A DNA stretch of 64,000 nt, from positions 186,001 through 250,000 of the forward strand of contig NZ_RQIT01000001.1 in the NCBI RefSeq assembly GCF_003837805.1, in the 5' to 3' direction. The position numbers and the translations under genes are program-made. This stretch comes from Bradyrhizobium sp. RP6. GTDB lineage: Bacteria; Pseudomonadota; Alphaproteobacteria; Rhizobiales; Xanthobacteraceae. Of this stretch, positions 57,857 through 64,000 are shown in pieces. The notes beneath the pieces were generated by a model, which ran no database searches, was not told where the DNA came from, and worked only from the letters and a program-made list of their open reading frames with translations. The first letter of the stretch is position 1; every line of letters starts with the position of its first letter.

Positions 57857-57878
57857 GCTTCGATGATAGCCGAAGCAT
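57855..57878. promoter_or_regulatory. Predicted operator of the ArsR-type regulator
   Basis: ATGCTTCG (57855-57862) and CGAAGCAT (57871-57878) form a perfect 8-bp inverted repeat with an 8-bp spacer in the 71-bp gap between the divergent regulator and NIPSNAP genes. It overlaps the regulator start codon, the usual place for an autoregulatory ArsR-type operator. Inferred from symmetry and position. Confidence 0.6.
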
Positions 57879-57927
57879 CGTAGTTGGGCAAGCGCGTAGC
57901 GTGTTGCTTCAAGCACAGGAGCCCGTC

Positions 57928-58236
57928 ATGTCCGTCACCGTCTTCATCCGCTACCAGCTCGATCCGTTCAAGCGGGCGCAGTTCGAGGAATATTCGAAGC
58001 GCTGGCTCACCATCATCCCGAGATGCGGCGGCGAGTTGATCGGCTACTTCATGCCACATGAGGGCACCAACAACATCGCCTTCGGCCTGATTTCGTTCGA
58101 GAGCCTGGCGGCGTACGAGTCCTACCGCAAGCGGCTGCGCGCCGATCTCGACGGCACGGCAAACTTCAACTTCGCGGAGGCGGAAAAATTCATCCTTGCG
58201 GAAGAGCGCACCTTCCTGCGCAAGGTGGTATTGTAG
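57928..58236 (+). CDS. NIPSNAP family protein
   Basis: A 102-residue ferredoxin-like protein of the NIPSNAP family: [56 protein letters not shown]. NIPSNAPs form dimeric barrels and bacterial members are of unknown or hydroxylase-related function. ATG 57928 follows CAGGAG. First gene of an operon with the ABM-type and PEP-mutase-family genes, controlled probably by the divergent ArsR-type regulator. Confidence 0.88.
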   Translation: MSVTVFIRYQLDPFKRAQFEEYSKRWLTIIPRCGGELIGYFMPHEGTNNIAFGLISFESLAAYESYRKRLRADLDGTANFNFAEAEKFILAEERTFLRKVVL

Positions 58237-58259
58237 CCTACCAACAGCAGGAGATGCCC

Positions 58260-58610
58260 ATGATCGCCGTGATCTTCGAGGTCTGGCCCAAGCCGGAACA
58301 CCGCCAGGACTATTTCGATCTCGCGGCCGATCTGAAGCCGCTGCTGCAGACCATCGACGGCTTCATCTCGGTCGAGCGCTTCGAGAGCCTGACCGAGAAG
58401 GGCAAGATTCTGTCCGTGTCGTTCTGGCGGGATGAGGCAGCCGTCGCGGCCTGGCGCAACACGATGGAGCATCGCCGCACGCAGGCGAAAGGCCGCGCAG
58501 AGATCTTCGCGGACTATCATCTGCGCATCGCCAGCGTGATCCGGGATTACAGCATGACCGACCGCGAGCAGGCTCCGAAGGACAGTCGCGCGGTGCACGA
58601 CGGGCACTAG
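58260..58610 (+). CDS. Antibiotic biosynthesis monooxygenase (ABM) family protein
   Basis: A 116-residue ABM-domain protein: IAVIFEVWPKPEHRQDYFDLAADLKPLL then DGFISVERFESLTEKGKILSVSFWRDEAAVAAWR. ABM proteins are cofactor-free oxygenases or haem/quinone-acting enzymes in characterised cases. AGGAG is 6 bases from ATG 58260, better than ATG 58254. It lies 23 bases after the NIPSNAP gene and shares its fold. Confidence 0.88.
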   Translation: MIAVIFEVWPKPEHRQDYFDLAADLKPLLQTIDGFISVERFESLTEKGKILSVSFWRDEAAVAAWRNTMEHRRTQAKGRAEIFADYHLRIASVIRDYSMTDREQAPKDSRAVHDGH

Positions 58611-58662
58611 CGCACTTGAAAAGGCGCGCCTATCTCTGCGCGGCCAACAAGGGAGAGAAACT

Positions 58663-59472
58663 ATGCACGTGACGACTGCGGACAAGCGCGCGACGTTCAG
58701 GAAGATGCACGAGAGCGGCTGCTTCATCCTGCCCAATCCGGTCGATGTCGGTGGCGCGAAAGCCTTGCAGCATCTCGGCTTCAAGGCGATCGCGTCGTCG
58801 AGCGCGGGACTTGCCTGGACCATCGGCAAGGCCGACAACCACGTCAGCGTCGAGGACGTCTGTCAGCATCTGGCAGCATTGAGCTCGGCCGTCGACATTC
58901 CCGTGAACGCCGATTTCGAGGGCGGTTTTGCGGTCGAGCCGGACAGGGTCGCGGACAATGTCGAGCGCGGCGTGCGTACCGGCGTGGCGGGCCTCTCGAT
59001 CGAGGATTCCACCGGCGACAAGGACAAGCCGCTCTATGACCGCGCGCTGGCGGTCGAGCGCATCAAGGCCTCCCGCAAGGCGATCGGCGACAGCGGCACG
59101 CTGCTGGTCGGCCGCTGCGAAGCTTATTTGTGGGGCGTCACCGACCTCAAGCTCGTGATCGATCGGCTGACCGCTTATGCCGATGCCGGCGCCGACTGTC
59201 TCTACGCGCCGGGCCTGAAGAGCCGCGAGGACATCGCCGCGGTGGTGAAGGCGGTGCATCCCAAACCGTTCAATCTCCTGATCGGCGCGTCCGGCCTGTC
59301 GCTGCAGGAGGCCAGAGATCTCGGTGTGCGCCGGATCAGTGTGGGCGGCTCGCTCGCCCGCGCCGCCTGGGGCGGCTTCATGCGCGCTGCAAAGGAGATG
59401 GCGGAGAAGGGAACGTTCACAGAGCTCGGTGGCGGCTATCCCGGCGGCGAGCTCAACAAGATGTTCAGCTAG
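58663..59472 (+). CDS. Isocitrate lyase / PEP mutase family protein
   Basis: A 269-residue TIM-barrel protein of the ICL/PEP-mutase superfamily, whose members make or break C-C or P-C bonds next to a carboxylate. Visible motifs are NADFEGGF (metal/substrate Asp), SIEDSTGD and GRCEAYLWG. The KKCGH motif of true isocitrate lyase is absent, so it is more like oxaloacetate decarboxylase or 2-methylisocitrate lyase relatives. It is third in the NIPSNAP-ABM operon. The real substrate is unknown. Confidence 0.88.
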   Translation: MHVTTADKRATFRKMHESGCFILPNPVDVGGAKALQHLGFKAIASSSAGLAWTIGKADNHVSVEDVCQHLAALSSAVDIPVNADFEGGFAVEPDRVADNVERGVRTGVAGLSIEDSTGDKDKPLYDRALAVERIKASRKAIGDSGTLLVGRCEAYLWGVTDLKLVIDRLTAYADAGADCLYAPGLKSREDIAAVVKAVHPKPFNLLIGASGLSLQEARDLGVRRISVGGSLARAAWGGFMRAAKEMAEKGTFTELGGGYPGGELNKMFS

Positions 59473-59483
59473 GCAAACGAAAT

Positions 59484-59508
59484 GCGGCGGGATGGTGCAT
59501 CCCGCCGC
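59484..59508. terminator. Hairpin between convergent genes
   Basis: A perfect 11-bp stem GCGGCGGGATG (59484-59494) with CATCCCGCCGC (59498-59508), loop GTG, between the PEP-mutase-family gene and the convergent membrane-protein gene. Minus-strand readout gives a mildly T-rich tail (ATTTCGTTTG), so it probably terminates that gene at least. Confidence 0.6.
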
Positions 59509-59530
59509 TCTCACGTCTCATTGCGAACCG

Positions 59531-59956
59531 TTACTTCGCGCCGTTAGACGGCGTCTGCGAATCCGGCGCCGGCTTTGCAGCAGGCGTATCGGGAGCCGGG
59601 GCAGCCGGCCTGCTCGGCGCCGCACCGGTGGTCACGCCCGGCTCGGCGTTGTTGCGGGGCGTCACGTCGCGCACGCCAGGAGGCGCCGCCGGATTGGTCG
59701 GCTGCGTCTGCGCGGTCTGCGAGGCCGGCGTGTTGCTGGCCTGGTTGGTCGTGGTGGTGTTGTTCAAGCCGTAGAACACCGCGCCCAGCACCAGGGCGAC
59801 CGCTACCGCGAACAGCGCGATCTTGCCGCTGGAGGCAGGGCCTTCCCCGAGCTCGGGATCGGCCTGAAGGTCGGCATCCCGGCGTGCCGCGCGAGAATAT
59901 TCATCGTCGGCGAGGTTCGGGCGGTACGGATCGTTGGGAAAACGGTCGTCAGCCAT
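59531..59956 (-). CDS. Single-span membrane protein with Pro/Ala/Thr-rich exterior
   Basis: A 141-residue protein. A hydrophilic N-terminus (DRFPNDPYRPNLADDEYSRA) is cytoplasmic, one transmembrane helix follows (IALFAVAVALVLGAVFYGL), and the rest is a disordered Thr/Gln/Pro/Ala-rich segment in the periplasm. Common in Bradyrhizobium-like genomes; function unknown. Confidence 0.8.
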   Translation of the reverse strand: MADDRFPNDPYRPNLADDEYSRAARRDADLQADPELGEGPASSGKIALFAVAVALVLGAVFYGLNNTTTTNQASNTPASQTAQTQPTNPAAPPGVRDVTPRNNAEPGVTTGAAPSRPAAPAPDTPAAKPAPDSQTPSNGAK

Positions 59957-60123
59957 CGATTGGGTCTCCTCGGGTTATGACGTCGGGACAACCCTCAGGT
60001 GCGAGATTCCGTTCCGCGCCACGTAATGCTTTCGTCGCATGTTGCCCTCACGCCGGGAATCGGGAACCTGTTCACTCGGGAACTGGAGGCGAGTTCCATG
60101 GCCGCGACGAGGGAACGAAGCCG

Positions 60124-60768
60124 ATGTGGAGTCTGCCGCCGACCGATAGCGTGCTTCACTTTCTGGCTCTCGTCGCCTTGACGGCGGAGGGCATGACGGC
60201 GGCACTGGCCGCGGGGCGGCGCAGCATGGACTATGTCGGCGTTTGTCTTCTCGCCTGCATCACCGCGCTTGGCGGTGGCACGCTGCGCGATCTGTTTCTC
60301 GGTCACTATCCGCTGGTGTGGGTGGCCCACCCGATCTACCTTGCACTGCCGGGGGGGGCGGCGCTGCTGACGATCCTGATCGCGCGCCTCGTGCATCGGC
60401 TGCACCTCGCCTTCATCGTGCTCGATGCGATCGGCCTCGTCGTCTTCACCATGATCGGCTGCAACGTCGGCTGGCAGATGGATGCCTCGCTGCCGATCGT
60501 GATCGTCTCGGGCATGGTGACGGGCTGCGCCGGCGGCGTGTTGCGTGATGTGCTCTGCAACGACGTGCCGCTGCTGTTCCGATCCGAGCTCTATGCCAGC
60601 GTCTCGGTCGTGACGGGTTTGTTCTACGCCACCGCGTTCGGCTTCAATCTCCATGCCGAACTTTGGACGATCTTGACCTTCGTGCTCGGCCTCAGCTTCC
60701 GCCTGCTCGCGGTGCACTACAGATGGGAGATGCCGAAATTCGTGTTCACCGGGGATGAGGAGAGGTAG
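60124..60768 (+). CDS. TRIC-type (UPF0126) membrane channel protein
   Basis: A 214-residue protein of the trimeric intracellular cation channel family (YadS/TRIC type). It has about seven membrane segments in two inverted repeats, each with a GG-x-LRD motif: GGGTLRD at 50-56 and GGVLRD at 137-142. Characterised prokaryotic TRIC proteins conduct K+ or Na+; specificity here is not known. ATG 60124 gives MWSLPPTDSV. Confidence 0.88.
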   Translation: MWSLPPTDSVLHFLALVALTAEGMTAALAAGRRSMDYVGVCLLACITALGGGTLRDLFLGHYPLVWVAHPIYLALPGGAALLTILIARLVHRLHLAFIVLDAIGLVVFTMIGCNVGWQMDASLPIVIVSGMVTGCAGGVLRDVLCNDVPLLFRSELYASVSVVTGLFYATAFGFNLHAELWTILTFVLGLSFRLLAVHYRWEMPKFVFTGDEER

Positions 60769-60809
60769 AGTCACGTTGCCTCACGCTGATGACGGGGAGA
60801 GGAAGTTGG

Positions 60810-62018
60810 CTACGGCTCCTTCCTCGCCTTCGCCACCTGGGCCGGTGTCACCAGCGGGCCCGCATTGCCCCAGGAATTGCGGATGTAATTCGTCACCGCC
60901 GCGATCTCGTCGTCGGACAGTTGCTTGGCATATCCCGGCATCTCGCCGGTGTTGGGCGCGCGCGGCGTGGTCACGGTGTGGGCGCCGTCGAGGATGATGC
61001 GCAACGTGGAGGACGGGTTGTTGGATTGCAGCAGCGCATTGCCGGGCAACGGCGGGTAGATGCGCGGGGCGCCGGAGCCGTCGGCCTCATGGCAGGCGAT
61101 GCAGAGTCTTGCGTAGACCGCCTGGCCGGCTTTCATCTCGGCATCATCCGGCGGCGTCACGATCGTCTCGCGCCGCGCCGGCGGCAGGCTCTTCAGATAC
61201 TGCGCGATCGCACGCACGTCGGCATCGCTCATTTTCGCGGTCGAGTTGACGACGACCTCCGCCATCGGCCCGCCGGCATGGCTTTTGGCGTTGCGCCCGC
61301 TTTGCAGATACTCCGTGATGTCCTCCTCGCTCCACGATTTCAGCCCGGTGCGGGCGGCGCCATCGAGGCGGGGGGCAAACCAGCCGCCGACCTCATTGCC
61401 GGATAGCGCCTGCCCATTCCTGTCGGCGCCGAAATAGTTCTTCGGCGTGTGGCAGGCGCCGCAATGACCGAGCCCCGTGACGAGATAGCCGCCTCTGTTC
61501 CAGGCCGCGCTCCTGCTCTGATCCGGCTCAAACAGGCCGGGCTTGAAATACATCGCGTTCCAGAGCCGCATCAGGCCGCGATAGCCGAACGGCCAGCGCA
61601 GCTCCGGCGGCTTGTTGCGGCTCGCCACGGGCGCCAGCGTTCCGAGATAGGCGCGGATCGCCAGCACGTCGTTCTTCGTCATTTTGGTGAAGTAGGGATA
61701 GGGAAAGGCCGGATAATAGTTCGAGCCGTCGGGCGCGATGCCGGTGCGCACCGCGCGCACGAAATCGGCGTCCGTCCAGGCGCCGATGCCGGTGTCGCGG
61801 TCCGGCGTCAGGTTCGGCGCAAAGATCGCGCCGAAAGGCGTGTCGATGCGCTTGCCGCCTGCGAACGGCTTGGCCGGATCGGCAGTGTGGCAGCCCGCGC
61901 AGTCGCCGGCCTCGACCAGCGCCTTGCCATAGGCAATCAGCTCCGGCGATGGCTCGGCGGCAAGCGCCGCGCCAGCAACTGCACTGCACAACGCAATCAA
62001 AGCCAGAATCGTGCGCAT
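60810..62018 (-). CDS. Tri-haem cytochrome c, alcohol/gluconate dehydrogenase subunit type
   Basis: A 402-residue periplasmic cytochrome with a signal peptide (1-21) and three CxxCH haem sites: CAGCH (40-44), CGACH (186-190) and CIACH (306-310). The three-domain layout matches the cytochrome subunit of membrane-bound alcohol, aldehyde or gluconate dehydrogenases, which passes electrons from the dehydrogenase to ubiquinone. No dehydrogenase gene is adjacent within the window, so the partner must lie elsewhere. ATG 62018 was chosen from the signal peptide. Confidence 0.9.
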   Translation of the reverse strand: MRTILALIALCSAVAGAALAAEPSPELIAYGKALVEAGDCAGCHTADPAKPFAGGKRIDTPFGAIFAPNLTPDRDTGIGAWTDADFVRAVRTGIAPDGSNYYPAFPYPYFTKMTKNDVLAIRAYLGTLAPVASRNKPPELRWPFGYRGLMRLWNAMYFKPGLFEPDQSRSAAWNRGGYLVTGLGHCGACHTPKNYFGADRNGQALSGNEVGGWFAPRLDGAARTGLKSWSEEDITEYLQSGRNAKSHAGGPMAEVVVNSTAKMSDADVRAIAQYLKSLPPARRETIVTPPDDAEMKAGQAVYARLCIACHEADGSGAPRIYPPLPGNALLQSNNPSSTLRIILDGAHTVTTPRAPNTGEMPGYAKQLSDDEIAAVTNYIRNSWGNAGPLVTPAQVAKARKEP

Positions 62019-62310
62019 GCTTGGGCCTCTCCTGCGACCAATCGCCGTCATCGGCGCCATGAGGGCGGCCATTCATTTCGCGACGGCGGGGGTATGGTGA
62101 CACAAATTGAAAATGCCCGGCGTGTTTGAGGCCACGAAATTGCGATTTTTGCCCGGCGCGCCCTTTCATCCAGATTTGTGGTGCGGATCATGAAATATCC
62201 GACATAGAGTGGCGGCGACGGTCGGCGCGCCCTAGCTAAAAAAGACGGGAAGGCAACGGCTTAAGCGACCTTAAGTAACCAAGGCCTGAGCAGGGCCAAA
62301 CGAGGACAGC
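62019..62310. other. Divergent spacer between cytochrome c and IOR genes
   Basis: 292 bases without a gene. GGCGCGCCCT occurs twice (about 62155 and 62224), the first just upstream of an AT-rich segment (ATGAAATATCCGACATAGAG), and the second before CTAGCTAAAAAAGACGG. Promoters for both divergent genes are expected here but no pair is clear enough to call. Confidence 0.4.
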
Positions 62311-64000
62311 ATGGGCATCAACCAGGGTCCGATCAGTCTCGATCAAAAATACACCCAGGAAACCGGACACGTCTTCACCACGGGCATCCAGGCCCTGGTC
62401 CGCCTGCCGATGGCCCAGATCCGGCGCGACCGCGCCAACGGCCTCAATACCGCGGGCTTCATCTCCGGCTATCGCGGCTCGCCGCTCGGCGGCTACGACC
62501 AGCAACTTTTCGCCGCCCGCAAGCATCTCGAACAATACAACATCAAGTTCCAGCCCGGCGTGAACGAGGATCTGGCGGCCACTGCCGTCTGGGGCTCGCA
62601 GCAGCTCAACCTCTCGCCCGGTGCCAAATATGATGGCGTTGTCGGAATCTGGTACGGCAAGGGCCCGGGCGTCGACCGCTGCGGCGACGTGTTCCGCCAC
62701 GGCAATGCCGCCGGCTCGGCCAAGAACGGCGGCGTGCTGTGCCTTGCCGGCGATGACCACGGCGCGAAATCCTCGACCGTTCCGCATCAGTCCGACCACG
62801 CCTTCATCTCGGCGCTGATGCCCTATCTCTATCCTTCCAGCATCCACGAGATGATCGAGATGGGCCTGCTCGGCATCGCGATGTCGCGTTATTCCGGCTG
62901 CTGGGTCGGCATGAAGGTGATCACGGAGACGGTGGAGACCACCGCCGAGATCGACCTCACCGACGAGATGAAGCCCTTCATCATCCCCACCGATTTCGAG
63001 CTGCCGCCTGGCGGCCTCAACCTGCGCTGGCCCGACGACCGCTTCGAGCAGGACCGCCGCCTGCAGGACTACAAGGGCTTTGCCGCCATCGCCTTTGCGC
63101 GCGCCAACAAGGTCAACCGCATCACCATGGATTCGCCGAATGCACGTTTCGGCATCATGGCGTCGGGCAAGAGCTATGAGGACGTGCGCCAGGCGCTGCG
63201 TGAGCTCGGCATCACCGAGGAGGTCGCCGCAAAGATCGGCCTTCGCCTCTACAAGATCGGCATGCCCTGGCCGCTGGAGCCGGAAGGCGTGCATCAATTC
63301 GCCGTCGGCCTCGAAGAGATCTTCATCGTCGAGGAGCGCCGCGAGATCGTCGAGAACCAGGTCAAGCAGGTGTTGTTCAACTGGCGCGATGATGTCCGTC
63401 CGCGCATCGTCGGCAAGATGGACGAGCACGACAAGCGCTTCCTGACCTTCGCCGCCGAGCTCAGCGTCGCCTCGCTTGCGACCTCGCTCACGGAACGCCT
63501 GCTTCGACTTAATCTCAACCCCGAGATCGCGGAGATGCTCCGCGCCAAGGCCGACTGGTTCAACGGCCGCCAGGCGACCCAGATGCAGGCGGTCGCTCCT
63601 GTCTCCCGCACTCCCTATTTCTGCTCCGGCTGTCCCCACAACACTTCGACAAAAATCCCCGAAGGCAGCCGCGCGCTCGCCGGCATCGGCTGTCACTTCA
63701 TGGCGCTGTGGATGGACCGCTCGACCGAGACGTTCACGCATATGGGCGGCGAGGGCGTGCCGTGGGTCGGCATCGCGCCCTTCACCAACGAGAACCACAT
63801 CTTCGCGAACCTCGGCGACGGCACTTACTTCCACTCCGGGCTTCTGGCGATCCGCCAGGCGGTCGCCTCCAAGACCAACATCACCTACAAGATCCTCTAC
63901 AACGACGCCGTCGCCATGACCGGCGGCCAGCGCCATGACGGCGATCTCTCGCCGCAGCAGATCACCTTCCAGCTCCACGCCGAGGGAATCCGCGAGATCT
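62311..64000 (+). CDS. Indolepyruvate ferredoxin oxidoreductase, fused subunits, N-terminal part
   Basis: The first 563 codons of a protein that runs off the right edge. It is the fused form (about 1150 residues in relatives) of the enzyme that oxidatively decarboxylates indolepyruvate and other aryl or branched 2-oxoacids to acyl-CoA with thiamine diphosphate and ferredoxin. Visible features are SGYRGSPLGGYDQQ and PGVNEDLAATAVWGSQQ of the N-terminal domain, PYFCSGCPHNTST and the thiamine-site region NLGDGTYFHSG. ATG 62311 follows GAGGAC. Confidence 0.92.
   Translation, partial: MGINQGPISLDQKYTQETGHVFTTGIQALVRLPMAQIRRDRANGLNTAGFISGYRGSPLGGYDQQLFAARKHLEQYNIKFQPGVNEDLAATAVWGSQQLNLSPGAKYDGVVGIWYGKGPGVDRCGDVFRHGNAAGSAKNGGVLCLAGDDHGAKSSTVPHQSDHAFISALMPYLYPSSIHEMIEMGLLGIAMSRYSGCWVGMKVITETVETTAEIDLTDEMKPFIIPTDFELPPGGLNLRWPDDRFEQDRRLQDYKGFAAIAFARANKVNRITMDSPNARFGIMASGKSYEDVRQALRELGITEEVAAKIGLRLYKIGMPWPLEPEGVHQFAVGLEEIFIVEERREIVENQVKQVLFNWRDDVRPRIVGKMDEHDKRFLTFAAELSVASLATSLTERLLRLNLNPEIAEMLRAKADWFNGRQATQMQAVAPVSRTPYFCSGCPHNTSTKIPEGSRALAGIGCHFMALWMDRSTETFTHMGGEGVPWVGIAPFTNENHIFANLGDGTYFHSGLLAIRQAVASKTNITYKILYNDAVAMTGGQRHDGDLSPQQITFQLHAEGIREI

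Overview
The window is high-GC alphaproteobacterial chromosome, almost certainly from Bradyrhizobium or a very close relative. The basis is recognition: the rplJL-rpoBC / str / S10-spc-alpha ribosomal order, the close match of the ribosomal and RNA polymerase proteins to remembered Bradyrhizobium sequences, an ATP12-type F1 assembly factor, a GCG-CRPN small secreted protein, and several palindromic intergenic repeats of the kind scattered through Bradyrhizobium genomes. No tRNA, rRNA, CRISPR array, transposase or phage gene was seen.

Positions 1-36.3 kb are the core expression region, all on the + strand. It holds the end of rplA, an inserted D-2-hydroxyacid dehydrogenase, rplJ-rplL, rpoB-rpoC, then an inserted pair (a FAD-oxidoreductase/methyltransferase fusion and an ABC exporter with acidic ends). 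After that come rpsL-rpsG-fusA-tuf and the contiguous S10-spc-alpha block: rpsJ, rplC, rplD, rplW, rplB, rpsS, rplV, rpsC, rplP, rpmC, rpsQ, rplN, rplX, rplE, rpsN, rpsH, rplF, rplR, rpsE, rpmD, rplO, secY, adk, rpsM, rpsK, rpoA, rplQ. Hairpins and terminator-like structures lie after rplA, in the rplJ leader, in the rplL-rpoB spacer, in the rpoB leader, after rpoC and after rplQ. The adenylate kinase carries a lysine/alanine-rich histone-H1-like tail of about 92 residues.

Positions 36.3-50.5 kb hold mixed chromosomal genes: an SDR oxidoreductase, a frameshifted DUF1330 gene, a ClC antiporter, a zinc-free MDR reductase divergent from an HxlR regulator, an OprP-type porin, a DegP protease overlapping rarA, an RluC-type pseudouridine synthase, the ATP12 chaperone, a FliK/FlhB-tail pair away from any flagellar cluster, and a complete class D beta-lactamase with a Tat-like signal.

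Positions 50.5-64 kb hold a DUF4260 protein, a propionyl-CoA-carboxylase-type beta subunit, small secreted and membrane proteins (including a 50-residue gene), a GST, and a Tat-dependent His/Arg/Trp-rich peptide facing a GCG-CRPN protein. They also hold an alpha/beta hydrolase and an ArsR-type regulator divergent from a NIPSNAP / ABM / PEP-mutase-family operon, with a perfect inverted repeat over the regulator start. The window ends with a TRIC-type channel, a tri-haem cytochrome c and the first half of a fused indolepyruvate ferredoxin oxidoreductase.

The best candidates for undescribed biology are the FAD-methyltransferase fusion with its acidic-tailed ABC exporter, the H1-tailed adenylate kinase, and the ArsR-controlled ferredoxin-fold/PEP-mutase operon.
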